A stretch of 64,000 nt of DNA from Agarilytica sp045430305 (GTDB lineage Bacteria > Pseudomonadota > Gammaproteobacteria > Pseudomonadales > Cellvibrionaceae). A program made the position numbers and the translations under genes. Positions 27,201-36,117 of the stretch are shown piece after piece; positions within the stretch are counted from its first letter, which is position 1, and every line of letters starts with the position of its first letter. Under the pieces are notes generated by a model that saw only the letters and a program-made list of their open reading frames with translations, did no database searches and was not told where the DNA came from. The stretch spans positions 558,001 through 622,000 of the forward strand of contig JAILXW010000002.1 in assembly GCA_045430305.1 (NCBI GenBank), in the 5' to 3' direction.

Positions 27201-30200
27201 TTAACAACGGTGACGGGTTTGATGATCAAGCAATGTGGCCTGGCGTGGTTAGTGAGTTAGCCTGGTCTCGAAGAAACAACCCCGATGGCAGCTCTGCGCG
27301 GGTTGCGCAACATATGGTGTTGGCAGACGTTAATGGTGACCGAACTGCAGATATAGTGTGGGCTTCAGAAGATGATGTTCAAGTTGCCCTCAACAACGGT
27401 TCGAGTTTTGAAAGCTTTAAACTATGGTTAGACGTGGATATTGCACACGACGGTTGGGGCTCTGCCTCATCAGTCTGGCAAAAACCCGCCCCCTTTACAT
27501 TAAGCGATATGAACATGGATGGTCGCTTAGATATTATTTATCGCGACTTATATGAAAATGTGTTTATTGCTTACAATCGCGGCACCTATAAAAATAATGG
27601 CTTGGTCACGGCGCTTGGCTTTTCAAGCCCGCGTGATCTTGGGGTTGATTCCCAAAACTTTTTGGGGATGGATACCAACGCAGACGGTGCAACCGATATT
27701 TCATTTGGTAGCCCAGGCACTTTCAGTATTAATGGCGCGACCTACTCTGGCACCGGTATTGCCGAATCTTCTCTCTCTCGCCACAGTATTACGCGTATTA
27801 ACGTAAATAGTGAAAATACCATCGATCTTGCGTACAAACCACTTACCGACACTGCCGTGCATACCGCACATACCACAGCGGCAGCGGGCTACTCGGTGGC
27901 ACCGTTTGGCAATACCGTTGTCGTAGACGATGTTGTGTTCGATGAAAGCTCAGGCGAAAGCTCACGTAATATTTCTAACGTATCGCGCACGCGCATGGTG
28001 GTTAGCAAGGTCGATGTGGCTAATGGTATTGGCGGTATTAATTCTAGCGAATACCACTACACCGGCCATTTACGTCATTTAAGTGGTTGGGGTTCTCTAG
28101 GCTTTAGCGAAGTACAAATAGATAACACTATTAATAAAACCGATGGTACTACCGAACGCTCTCGCACAGTTTCGCAATACAATCAGGCTGCGACAGAACA
28201 ATACAACGCAACGGGTTTGTTGTTAGCGCAAGCGCAATACGCCTCACAACAAAACGGCAGCTTGCAACGCATCGCGCAAAAAACCTTTCAATGGCATATT
28301 CAAACCTTTGCCGATGATGTGGATGATGATGGCTACAAAAGCCCGCACTTCGCCTTACAGCGTATAGAAAGTGCAACCGACACCTACGATTTAGAAAGCG
28401 GCAGCTTTCTTGCGAATAGTAAACAAATCTCGCAAAACTATAATGCGGCAGCACCCACACAATGCAGCGCGATTACCGCATCGGTGACGGCAGGTAGTGC
28501 AGCGGCAAACGGTTACGATGCCTATGGCAACCTTGCTCAAAGTGCCAATATTTCCTGCCAAGGTAGCGACACTTTCATAAGTACCAGTAAAACCCAATTC
28601 GACAATCGTACCAGTGGTAATGATTGGCTTCTGGGCTTACCCTTAAATACCCAAGTTACCAACAGCGCGCCAGATGCGAATAACGTACAACAATCCTTAA
28701 CACGTGAAGTAGAACGTACGTTTACTACGGTAGGTTTGCCCTCAACAGAAACACGCGAACCAAACAATACCAGCTTATATCGGCGCACAAGCTTTAGTAA
28801 TTACGATGCTTACGGCACACCGCAAACCATTACCGAAAACTGGAACAGCAGTGCAGGTTTAGGTATTACTACGCGTAGCTCGCACATCAACGTCAGTTAC
28901 CAAAGTGACGGTACCCGTACGGTAACGGCCACTAATGCGCTTGAGCATACCAGCACCAGCGTGGTCGATGGGCGCTTTGGTGAAGCCACATCGTTCACCG
29001 ACAGTAACAACTTAACCACTACGAGCACCTTCGATGCATTGGGCCGAATCGCAACGGTGACCCTGCCCGATAGCACCACGGTGAGCACCGTATACAAAGC
29101 GTGCAACAACTGTGAAAGCGAAGTGCCCAGTGCGCAATTTTACATTCACCAAAAAGCCACCGGTGCCAGTTCCGAACGTGCCTATTACGACGCCTTCTCA
29201 CGCCCCATTGGCCAGCGTTCCTTTGGTTTATTAGGGGAAGAAACCTTTGCCGTAACAGAATACGATGCCGCGGGTCGTGTGTACCGTACCTCGAATCCCT
29301 TCTTTGCCAATGACACAACACGCCATTACACCGAAAGCGAATACGATAGTTTAGGTCGGCCCGTTAACGTGACCGCGCCCGATAATGGTGAAACCACAAC
29401 GGTATACAACGGTTTGCAAGTGACGGTCACCAACGATCTATTACAAACGCAAACCCGTTGGCATAACGGCATTGGGCAAAACGTTCACACGCAAGACGAT
29501 AACGGTACAGAAATCACTTATGCCTACGACCCTTTCGGTAATTTAACCTATACCGAAATTGAAAATGTCGAAACGCACATGGGCTACGACCGTATCGGTC
29601 GCCAATTGTATTTAGATGACCCAAGTGCGGGCCGTACCGAATACACCTACAACGGCCTCGACTTAATGGTGACCAGTACCGATGCTAAAAATCAGCGCAC
29701 CGCATTTACCTATGATGCATTAGGTCGGCAAATCACCCGCGTTGATAATGCCACGGCAAGTAACCCAGCAAGCCGCACACACCAATGGTTTTACGACACA
29801 CCCAGCAGTGGTGAAGGCCGCCTCGATAGTGTGGTCGGCTTTGATACTGATGGCGCAAGCTATCAAGAAAACTACAGCTACAATGCCTACGGTTTACCGA
29901 CAGAATTAGAAACCGTGATTAAAGGCAGCAGTTATGTCACGAGTACCCACTACGATGATTTTAATCGCCCGGTCGCGGTGGAATACCCCACCGGTTATAC
30001 CGTGGTAAATAACTTCAACGCCCAGGGGTATCGTCATCAAGTCAGTGAGTTGTTAAGTGGCGACGTATTATGGACGGCCAACCAAGCCGATGCCTTTGGC
30101 AATATTACTCATAGTACCCACGGCAACGGTGTGAACACCGACAGTGAGTTCGATGCACAAACGGGCCGAGTGAACTCCATTTACGCCATGGGTAATAACA

Positions 30201-32002
30201 ACCTGCTGGTACAAAACCAAGATTTTTATTACGACACCTTAGGTAACTTACTGCAACGCGATGACCATCGCGTGTTGTACAGCGAAGCCTTCTGTTACGA
30301 CAACTTAAATCGTTTAGTGGCAGCACGGCAAAACGGCTGTAGCAGCGCCGACCAAGATATTACTTATGATGTACTGGGCAATATTTTAACGCGCGACATG
30401 CAAGGGCAAACCAATACCTACAGTTACCACAACAGCAGTAACCCTTACCAATTAAGCAGCGCGAGCATGGGGGGCAGTTATGGTTACGATGCCAACGGCA
30501 ACATCACCAGTCGTGATGGCGATGGTATTACCTACAGCGCTTTCGACAAACCTACCCGCATGACCAAAGACGGTAACGTGGTCGATATTGCCTACGGTGC
30601 CAACCACCAACGCGTGCAACGCATCGATAACAACTCGGGTAGCGCAACGGTGACCACCACCTACGTGGCAGGCATCTATGAAAAACAAGAAGAAGGCAGC
30701 AACACCAAACACATTCACTACATTGGTGATATCGCGCTACATATATGGGAAGAAGAAAGTAATACCTTAACCGACACAAAAACGCGCTATTTACACCTCG
30801 ACCATATTGGCTCCATCGTGGCAAAAACCAATGAAGAAGCTGACAGTGTGGATGATGTAGAATGGATGGCTTACGACGCTTGGGGGTTACGCCAAGACAG
30901 AAGTTGGATGGGTGCGATTTTAGGTACGGGTTACGTGCCGACAGATACAAGAAAAGGTTTTACCGGCCACGAACATCTTGATGGCGTTGGCCTGATTCAC
31001 ATGAATGGGCGGGTGTATGACCCGACGATAGGGCGATTCCTTTCTGCAGACCCATTAGTGCAAGCTCCAACTAATACACAAAGTTTTAATCGCTATGCGT
31101 ATGTGTGGAATAATCCGCTGAAGATGACAGACCCGACTGGGTTTGAGGGGTGTGATATTCAGCACAATAGCTGTACGGTTGTTCGGGTTAGCGATGGTGA
31201 ATCTACGATGATACTCGGGCCTGCCAAGATTGAATCGGGCGACGATGAGAAGACGAGTGATGGTGAGTCCATTGAAAAACCAAGCCGCCCAAATTTTGGG
31301 TCAGGCGGCGATTCGACAGGTCAAGTTGACAGCTCGATAGCTGCTACAGGAGCAGGTGGGGATACCTCAGGGTTTGATGAGATACAAAATCCTGGTGATG
31401 ATATTGACCCAGGCGGGTCAAGTGGTGGAGGTCAGCTTTTAGGTGCAATGCCTGCAAATGTAGAGATCTCTGTTGGAAGTGGAGCTTTTGGGTCGTCCGG
31501 GTTGGGTGATATCACTGGGGCACTAAATAGTTTCCAAACAGGGTTAGATGTAGCGGGATTAACGCCGGGTGTGGGAATATTCGCGGATGGATTAAATGCG
31601 GTTATTTATGCGGTGCGGGGTGATTTTGTTACGTCGGGTATAAGTCTATTAGCGATGTTGCCAGTTATGGGGCAAGCGGCGACAGGGGCTAAACTTGCGA
31701 AAAAGGCGAGTTTGGCAATTGGGCCGAAAAATAGCCAAAAATTCGTTTCTAGTAGAGCGGCAATGCGTGCAGCGAAAAGAGATGCAGGTATTCCAACAAG
31801 CCAAACTCATATTACTCATACTAAGAACCTAAAATCTGACAAGCTTGATACTAAGAGAACGGCCACTGAGTTTGATTTTGGTAGCGGCCGGAAAATTCAA
31901 CTACATCCGAAGGGGCATAGTTTCTCGGATGGTACCTCATATAGCCAACCTCATTTTAATAATCACGGAGTTGGTGGGACGGGAGGCCATTATGAATTTT
32001 GA
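24293..32002 (+). CDS. giant exported SpvB/RHS-repeat protein with C-terminal nuclease-type toxin
   Basis: A 2569-residue protein, intact over its length. Residues 1-27 are a Sec signal peptide (cleavage after AFA). Residues about 28-450 hold Ig/fibronectin-III-like modules, including two similar ones with a CTLDG motif. An SpvB-like domain starts near 480 (SFNVSPGGSASYSVPIEV), then FG-GAP/VCBS-like repeats rich in DxNxDG (about 760-1140), and YD/RHS repeats (about 1450-2150). The RHS core ends with GRFLSADPLVQAP and DPTGFEG near 2280. After it come a low-complexity linker, a hydrophobic pre-toxin segment (about 2410-2475) and a last domain of about 83 residues with AKRDAGIP, then H..GH, PHFN and GGHYEF, resembling HNH/Endo VII toxins with an HHH motif. 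Unlike PAAR-RHS type VI effectors it carries a Sec signal. Role inferred: contact toxin. Confidence 0.9.
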   Translation: MYRKLICGFSVLISFLSLSVLSQTAFAVSASPNPSTTGDFTVSWSRSSIYNSYTLIESYEGGSATGLYTGSAGSFSLSNKINGSYYYEVLGERCVFVCYPVSLGSVTVTVSQISAPGTPGNISGPSSANYGTYTLSWAAASGTVTNYQLQERLNGGSWSTIQNTTSRSRSFNKNPDRYYDYRVRACNQGVCSSYTPNKRVTMPAASLTASANPTLLALTNESFSFTWASVMTTSCSGTGGSSATSGASSRIVGGWAYLNITNLWHSSITVTCDVIGGGTVSETIEMAASEVYQQQPPTVNVSWNVSSQLVGESATFSWGSTGAHTCTLDGETVESEGARAYTFSSDGTHTHTVECSNNQGLVSDSASVSVSYPALPSVSLNWSSATAEEGESTVLSWSSPGANSCTLDGQNVAVNGSNNISHTLYGEKNNTLICSNITGSSTAEASIMVLPSSTSTSDFPLAQNPANDLNGSTDFWGYLNGSFNVSPGGSASYSVPIEVPPGIRGMQPNVSLVYNSNANNGIAGWGWNISGLSRIHRCNANLIKDNNIAGVLDNDDAYKLCIDGQRLVETSSGEYRTERESYRKIVKSGSGFLVSLRDGREFEYGLTDDARREALTGSDYIDWRMNKVTDIATNYMTFHYEKDMTDGIHRIERIEYTKNSGVAGIDQTVEFNYEDRPDKTNNYWAGVYSQQDKRLQNIRVLAGGGLVRKYNLAYQAYDGSTYADPAQTSRLNEIKVCYDEYESICSEPLNFEWNQLAQSNLDFTPTSFISGLGEYSRLAYADFDADGVTEALVSERTGTVIDLYLLERGEALTRSAAQKRGSFDTGVTTTTSIAHNNDLNGDGRADIILARGVNDPYQVSYMQANGEFTTPVDFIDASEYNESPTFQFRDMNGDGFVDMFRANELYRPNPVKFEVAINDGQGNFGDFVEWGLQNGGQPNTIKLADMNGDGLTDVVRCDFQGSNCGFIVSLNNGDGFDDQAMWPGVVSELAWSRRNNPDGSSARVAQHMVLADVNGDRTADIVWASEDDVQVALNNGSSFESFKLWLDVDIAHDGWGSASSVWQKPAPFTLSDMNMDGRLDIIYRDLYENVFIAYNRGTYKNNGLVTALGFSSPRDLGVDSQNFLGMDTNADGATDISFGSPGTFSINGATYSGTGIAESSLSRHSITRINVNSENTIDLAYKPLTDTAVHTAHTTAAAGYSVAPFGNTVVVDDVVFDESSGESSRNISNVSRTRMVVSKVDVANGIGGINSSEYHYTGHLRHLSGWGSLGFSEVQIDNTINKTDGTTERSRTVSQYNQAATEQYNATGLLLAQAQYASQQNGSLQRIAQKTFQWHIQTFADDVDDDGYKSPHFALQRIESATDTYDLESGSFLANSKQISQNYNAAAPTQCSAITASVTAGSAAANGYDAYGNLAQSANISCQGSDTFISTSKTQFDNRTSGNDWLLGLPLNTQVTNSAPDANNVQQSLTREVERTFTTVGLPSTETREPNNTSLYRRTSFSNYDAYGTPQTITENWNSSAGLGITTRSSHINVSYQSDGTRTVTATNALEHTSTSVVDGRFGEATSFTDSNNLTTTSTFDALGRIATVTLPDSTTVSTVYKACNNCESEVPSAQFYIHQKATGASSERAYYDAFSRPIGQRSFGLLGEETFAVTEYDAAGRVYRTSNPFFANDTTRHYTESEYDSLGRPVNVTAPDNGETTTVYNGLQVTVTNDLLQTQTRWHNGIGQNVHTQDDNGTEITYAYDPFGNLTYTEIENVETHMGYDRIGRQLYLDDPSAGRTEYTYNGLDLMVTSTDAKNQRTAFTYDALGRQITRVDNATASNPASRTHQWFYDTPSSGEGRLDSVVGFDTDGASYQENYSYNAYGLPTELETVIKGSSYVTSTHYDDFNRPVAVEYPTGYTVVNNFNAQGYRHQVSELLSGDVLWTANQADAFGNITHSTHGNGVNTDSEFDAQTGRVNSIYAMGNNNLLVQNQDFYYDTLGNLLQRDDHRVLYSEAFCYDNLNRLVAARQNGCSSADQDITYDVLGNILTRDMQGQTNTYSYHNSSNPYQLSSASMGGSYGYDANGNITSRDGDGITYSAFDKPTRMTKDGNVVDIAYGANHQRVQRIDNNSGSATVTTTYVAGIYEKQEEGSNTKHIHYIGDIALHIWEEESNTLTDTKTRYLHLDHIGSIVAKTNEEADSVDDVEWMAYDAWGLRQDRSWMGAILGTGYVPTDTRKGFTGHEHLDGVGLIHMNGRVYDPTIGRFLSADPLVQAPTNTQSFNRYAYVWNNPLKMTDPTGFEGCDIQHNSCTVVRVSDGESTMILGPAKIESGDDEKTSDGESIEKPSRPNFGSGGDSTGQVDSSIAATGAGGDTSGFDEIQNPGDDIDPGGSSGGGQLLGAMPANVEISVGSGAFGSSGLGDITGALNSFQTGLDVAGLTPGVGIFADGLNAVIYAVRGDFVTSGISLLAMLPVMGQAATGAKLAKKASLAIGPKNSQKFVSSRAAMRAAKRDAGIPTSQTHITHTKNLKSDKLDTKRTATEFDFGSGRKIQLHPKGHSFSDGTSYSQPHFNNHGVGGTGGHYEF

Positions 32003-32636
32003 TATTGAAAAAAGATTTCTTCCTGATTTAGAAAAAAGTGACTATGAGTTTAACCGCTACGATAAAGCTGAGCTTGGCGGGGCGAGTTTGTGTGTTTATG
32101 GGTATGATATGGATTTACCTTTAAATTCAAGTTGGAAACAGGTTGTCGGGAAGCTTTGGGGGGTAAAGAACCATGGCCTTTCTCTAGAAGAGCTGGAGCT
32201 TTGGGGGTTTGTTTATAGTCCATATTCTATTGAGGAAAACAGATTGAATCAGCGTTTGGGGGTCTCTAGGTTGTTGACGCGGAGTTTTAATTTCCCTAAA
32301 ACTGATTTTGTCATTGAAAATTCCGAGAGTGGTTTAGGGAGAATGTGCTTTTCAGGTTTGTGCAGTGCGTCTTTGTTTGGTGCAGGAGATCTTTTTGATC
32401 TGATTTCAAAGTATGAAAATGGATTTCTTATAGGTGTAAAAAACAACCAAGAGTTTTCAAAGGAAAAAACTTTTGAGTTTCTTTCTGGTTTGATATCGAT
32501 TAACCATAAAACAAATAATTGTGAATTCCCGTTAATGAAAGCGTTAGAGTATGTAGCTAGGCTTGGATGTTTTATTTTGCCAGTCGCCTGGATTGAGACA
32601 GGTCAATATCAGCTGGATGTTTTTACGAAAAAATAA
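31992..32636 (+). CDS. candidate immunity protein for the RHS toxin
   Basis: A 214-residue cytoplasmic-looking protein starting at the ATG at 31992, 11 bp inside the end of the toxin gene and preceded by GGGAGG at 5-bp spacing, so translation is probably coupled. A longer frame to 31845 runs through the toxin tip and is unlikely. I do not recognise the sequence (begins MNFDIEKRFLPDLEK; ends WIETGQYQLDVFTKK) and see no signal peptide or membrane span. Assignment as immunity rests on position, overlap and size. Its AT-rich composition matches the toxin tip and differs from the RHS core. Confidence 0.7.
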   Translation: MNFDIEKRFLPDLEKSDYEFNRYDKAELGGASLCVYGYDMDLPLNSSWKQVVGKLWGVKNHGLSLEELELWGFVYSPYSIEENRLNQRLGVSRLLTRSFNFPKTDFVIENSESGLGRMCFSGLCSASLFGAGDLFDLISKYENGFLIGVKNNQEFSKEKTFEFLSGLISINHKTNNCEFPLMKALEYVARLGCFILPVAWIETGQYQLDVFTKK

Positions 32637-32643
32637 AAGGTGA

Positions 32644-32760
32644 CGGAGGGGTCAAACAAAAACATTTTTGGTCAGAGTAAAAACTCTCTCTAAAATCGTT
32701 TTTGAGTAAAAATCAAGGGGTCAGAGCACTTGATTTGGGGTTGGCCCGACGGAAAAGTTA
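32644..32760. repeat. short GGGGTCA/GTCAGAG repeats, possible REP-like relic
   Basis: The spacer after the immunity gene contains GGGGTCAA, GGTCAGAGTAAAAAC and GGGGTCAGAGCACTTGAT within about 80 bp. Motifs of this GGGGTCAGAG type are often seen beside REP-associated tyrosine transposases in gammaproteobacteria (from memory). No transposase gene is present here. Confidence 0.4.
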
Positions 32761-32778
32761 AAAGAACGGAAAAGGTTT

Positions 32779-33156
32779 ATGAAAAATATACTTATTGCAG
32801 GCACTTTGTTTTTAGTTTCAGTAAGCGCCTACTCAGAATCTAACAAGGCGGTATACAAACGTCTTTACCAAAACAGCGTCATGACGGATTCGCGAGTTAA
32901 CGACGACCCTAAAAACGCTAAAAAACTCATGCGCTGCCACATGAAGGCTTTAGCGGTGTTTCCAGTCGCTATGCAAAAGACAGCCTTTCAAGTGGCTGGC
33001 ACTACGCAGAACTATGACGAAGCCAAAAACGCCTTCTTTCAGATGAGCGTAGACGAAATGGCCATAAGCGAACACCGCAAAGCGGAAATGAATGCCTTGA
33101 TTGCACAAAGTAATGCGGTAGGCGAAGCCTGCATGGCAGATAAAGTGACGCGCTAA
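32779..33156 (+). CDS. small exported protein, unknown function
   Basis: A 125-residue protein with a signal peptide (MKNILIAGTLFLVSVSAYS, cleavage near residue 19). The mature part is helical and charged, with two cysteines (in LMRCHMKAL and GEACMADK) that could form a disulfide in the periplasm. I do not recognise it. It lies 14 bp upstream of the HExxH protein gene on the same strand, so the two are probably cotranscribed. Confidence 0.65.
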   Translation: MKNILIAGTLFLVSVSAYSESNKAVYKRLYQNSVMTDSRVNDDPKNAKKLMRCHMKALAVFPVAMQKTAFQVAGTTQNYDEAKNAFFQMSVDEMAISEHRKAEMNALIAQSNAVGEACMADKVTR

Positions 33157-33170
33157 TCGGGCTAACTGTT

Positions 33171-34964
33171 ATGGAATGTAAGCGCGTTATATCCATCTTT
33201 TTTTTTCTGCTAGCCGTATTTTTTTCATCTGCTACATTTTCGGAAATTTCCCCCAAAAAAATAGAACGCTTAAAATGGTGGGAGGTGTCGTCAAACAATT
33301 TCACCATTATTAGCAATGGAGGTAAGAAAAGGGCTGTTGACTTACTTCGGGAGCTAGAAAAGTTTAGAAGTGTTGTTGAGAGTTTTACTAATGTTAGATT
33401 AGCGAAAGATGATCGCCCACTTACTGTTTTTGCAGTGAAGGGGAATACTGCATATTCCGCCTTGATGGAAAGTATCGATTCCTATAAGAGTTTTGGTGGG
33501 ATGTACTTCGAACGGCTCGAAGGCGACTATGCCGTTGTAAAACTTTCAAATAAAAAACGATCGATAGAAATTCTGTTTCACGAGTATGTGCATTATTTGA
33601 CCTTTCTTAACCCCAATGTCGTTATACCTTATTGGTACCAAGAAGGTATTGCGGTTTATCTCTCTCTCGTTACATTCGATTCAAAATATGTCCACCTTGG
33701 TCAGCCTGATCCGGGTCGTTTGTATCAGCTGAATAATATGGGTTGGATGCCTATTGAGGAGCTACTGAAGAAAAAGTTCGTTAAGGACAAAGAGAGCGAT
33801 GAGTTTCATCAAATATATTCCCAGAGTTGGTTGTTTATTCATTACCTTGCGTCAAACGAGGAAAGAAAGCAGCAGCTAACGAATTTTTTGCTGTATCAGA
33901 AACAAGGCCTGAATGTTGATACATCTTTTCGATCCGCTTTTGGGGTGGAATACGAGGAGATGGACCGGGTGTTGACGGACTATCGCAGAAGACGGGGGTT
34001 TACGTATTATAAACTTCCGCTAGATCAAGAGTTAAAGGATATCTCTGTTGGTGTTGAGCGCCTATCGAAAAGCGCTTCATTGGTTCATGTGGGCCGTTTT
34101 TTATCTCAAGTTGTGAGACAAAATGAAAAAGCCACTCGATATTTTACTCTCGCGAGTGAACGAGAGGAGACGAATGCAGCTGCTTATGCTGGAATGGCAT
34201 ATTCGGTGTTTCGTGATGATATCTTGGCGGCTTCCGAGTATGCAGCTACGGGAATGGAGGTCGGCCGAACCGATATCTGGGTGAATTACATTTATGGAAA
34301 AGTCGAAATTGCCAGATTGAAAGAAGTATATGGTGAACGTCTTGATGGCGCCCCTACGAAAGAGCTCAATAACGTTGTGCGGTCTCTTCAAATTGCGATG
34401 GAAGGTAACGAATATATACCTGCTCTAGTTGAATTAGCTGATTTATATTGGGCGCTGGGGACGAATCAGCAAGTATTGGCGTTATTAGAATCGGCTTCCA
34501 GTTATATGCCGGCTAGTTTTGATATAAATGAGCGGCTTGTTCGTACATACGTACGTGAGGGGCGTATTAATGACGCATACAAGATCGTAGATAGAATGTT
34601 GAATAAAGCACATATTAATGACAAACAGAAGGAGAGTATTGGGGGTTGGGTGTCTGACGTGATGAAAGATGTGCCTAAACGGTCGCCAAAGTCAGTTACT
34701 TCAGTATTTGAATCGCAAAAAGAAAGCATATTCGAAAATCTAAAGGCGTGGATGGAGAATAGTGATTTGGCTATGGCTGAGGTTTTTATTTCGGGAGTTA
34801 TTGCATCAAATGGTACGTTTAACAATGTTCGCGTATATAAGTCAGATTTTGATAACTCTGACATTATAAGTGAAGTTATAGAAATGCTCAGCTCGCTAGA
34901 TTTTGGTAAGCAGGAAGTAAAAGAAACCCCTCTCAGGTATAAATTTATAGTCAGACCAAATTGA
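33171..34964 (+). CDS. exported HExxH metallopeptidase-like protein with TPR and TonB-C-like regions
   Basis: A 597-residue protein with a signal peptide (about residues 1-24). A gluzincin-like zinc site is visible: H137, E138 and H141 in HEYVH and E158 in WYQEGIAVY, the spacing seen in peptidase-MA-like proteins. Residues about 270-500 are helical repeats consistent with TPR (for example ATRYFTLASEREETNAAAYAGMAYSV). The last about 70 residues (GVIASNGTFNNVRVYKSDF...KFIVRPN) resemble a TonB C-terminal domain. Substrate unknown; probably periplasmic or surface. Confidence 0.75.
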   Translation: MECKRVISIFFFLLAVFFSSATFSEISPKKIERLKWWEVSSNNFTIISNGGKKRAVDLLRELEKFRSVVESFTNVRLAKDDRPLTVFAVKGNTAYSALMESIDSYKSFGGMYFERLEGDYAVVKLSNKKRSIEILFHEYVHYLTFLNPNVVIPYWYQEGIAVYLSLVTFDSKYVHLGQPDPGRLYQLNNMGWMPIEELLKKKFVKDKESDEFHQIYSQSWLFIHYLASNEERKQQLTNFLLYQKQGLNVDTSFRSAFGVEYEEMDRVLTDYRRRRGFTYYKLPLDQELKDISVGVERLSKSASLVHVGRFLSQVVRQNEKATRYFTLASEREETNAAAYAGMAYSVFRDDILAASEYAATGMEVGRTDIWVNYIYGKVEIARLKEVYGERLDGAPTKELNNVVRSLQIAMEGNEYIPALVELADLYWALGTNQQVLALLESASSYMPASFDINERLVRTYVREGRINDAYKIVDRMLNKAHINDKQKESIGGWVSDVMKDVPKRSPKSVTSVFESQKESIFENLKAWMENSDLAMAEVFISGVIASNGTFNNVRVYKSDFDNSDIISEVIEMLSSLDFGKQEVKETPLRYKFIVRPN

Positions 34965-35241
34965 ATACAATATCAGTAATGTGCTGCCGTTATAAAAATC
35001 TGAGGACGGGGTTCTAAAGAATGGTGACGCGAGGGGTTGAATAATAATCTGTTCAGTGTTTAGGGTAAGTTAAAGGCCTGAATTTTTTATGAGAAAAGGC
35101 TACTTATTATTGGTGCCGTAGTTGGCTTTGCCCTGTGCGCATTTTTCGTTTAATTCAGAATAAAATAATGCTTCTGATAATCTGTATTTTTTAGGGAGAG
35201 AGTGTTCTCCGGTGTTTTTATTGTTTACGAGTTGAGTGGTT

Positions 35242-35952
35242 ATGTATAAATATTTATTTTTATTGTTAGTCGTGTCTTTGGGTGCTTTTGCAGGCGATAA
35301 AACCGAGGGTGTCGAGTACCGACCAGTCAATTTTATTGATGGAGATAAGTCTTTACAGAGTCGTATTATATTCCCGGAGTGGGAGGGTGATATTACGGTC
35401 ACTCTGCGTTGCGACGCTGGGGTGCATAAATTTGGTACGATTAAAAAAGAAAACTTTTGTTTTACCAAAAATGATGAGTACCAAGTGTTCGCGAAAGCCG
35501 TTATGGATGCTGCGGAATATTCGAAGTTGGAGCCAGCTCTAGTGAAGGGTAAGCGGAAGTCTATCTGGTTTCAGTATTTGGTTACCTTTCATAAGAAAGA
35601 TGGTAAAAAAATGATAGTTTTGTATCCAAACTATGGTTTGGATATGGATAAATATGGGCCTTATTATACGTCTGCTCAGCGATATTCTAGTGGCGTTAGA
35701 ACCTATTTTAATCGGTGTCGATTGTTAAATACGAATATTTGGGTTAAAGCAAAGATTGACGAGTTTGGTAAGGCGCATGATGTTGAGGCAATCAGCAGTG
35801 AAAAGGGCGGGGAGAGATGCGCGAAAAATATCGCTTATAAGCTGAAAAAAGGAAAGTTTATCCCGGCTATGAATGATGGAAAGCCTGTGCCTTCGCTCTA
35901 TACGGAGTCTTTCTTTAATATATATGCAGCGAATAAATTGAACGGATACTAG
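35242..35952 (+). CDS. exported protein with TonB-C-like C-terminus, unknown function
   Basis: A 236-residue protein starting at the ATG at 35242 (a GTG lies two codons upstream). It has a signal peptide (MYKYLFLLLVVSLGAFAG). The C-terminal about 75 residues, NIWVKAKIDEFGKAHDVEAISSEKGG... to FIPAMNDGKPV, follow the pattern of TonB_C domains (V.i.. .Gk..dv ... F.PA..dGkPv) without a membrane anchor or Pro-rich linker. Three to four cysteines may pair. The preceding gene also ends in such a domain; 277 bp with no recognisable element separate them. Confidence 0.65.
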   Translation: MYKYLFLLLVVSLGAFAGDKTEGVEYRPVNFIDGDKSLQSRIIFPEWEGDITVTLRCDAGVHKFGTIKKENFCFTKNDEYQVFAKAVMDAAEYSKLEPALVKGKRKSIWFQYLVTFHKKDGKKMIVLYPNYGLDMDKYGPYYTSAQRYSSGVRTYFNRCRLLNTNIWVKAKIDEFGKAHDVEAISSEKGGERCAKNIAYKLKKGKFIPAMNDGKPVPSLYTESFFNIYAANKLNGY

Positions 35953-36117
35953 GCGTCACGAGGGGCAGCCCTTGCTCATTCGCTCAACTACAGGGGTATG
36001 CCTGATATAAGTAGTGAGGTGGCGCTACCTGCACCTGAGGTTTGTACGCAAGCTTCGGTGGTGGTTTATACTTAGATACACATCAATACATATTGCTTAA
36101 TTGGAGCATCGGCCGTA

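Noticed and set aside
28149..30950. Several antisense frames of 70-130 codons inside the RHS gene
   Set aside because: Shadows of the repetitive coding sequence; no ribosome sites and low-complexity His/Arg/Cys-rich products.
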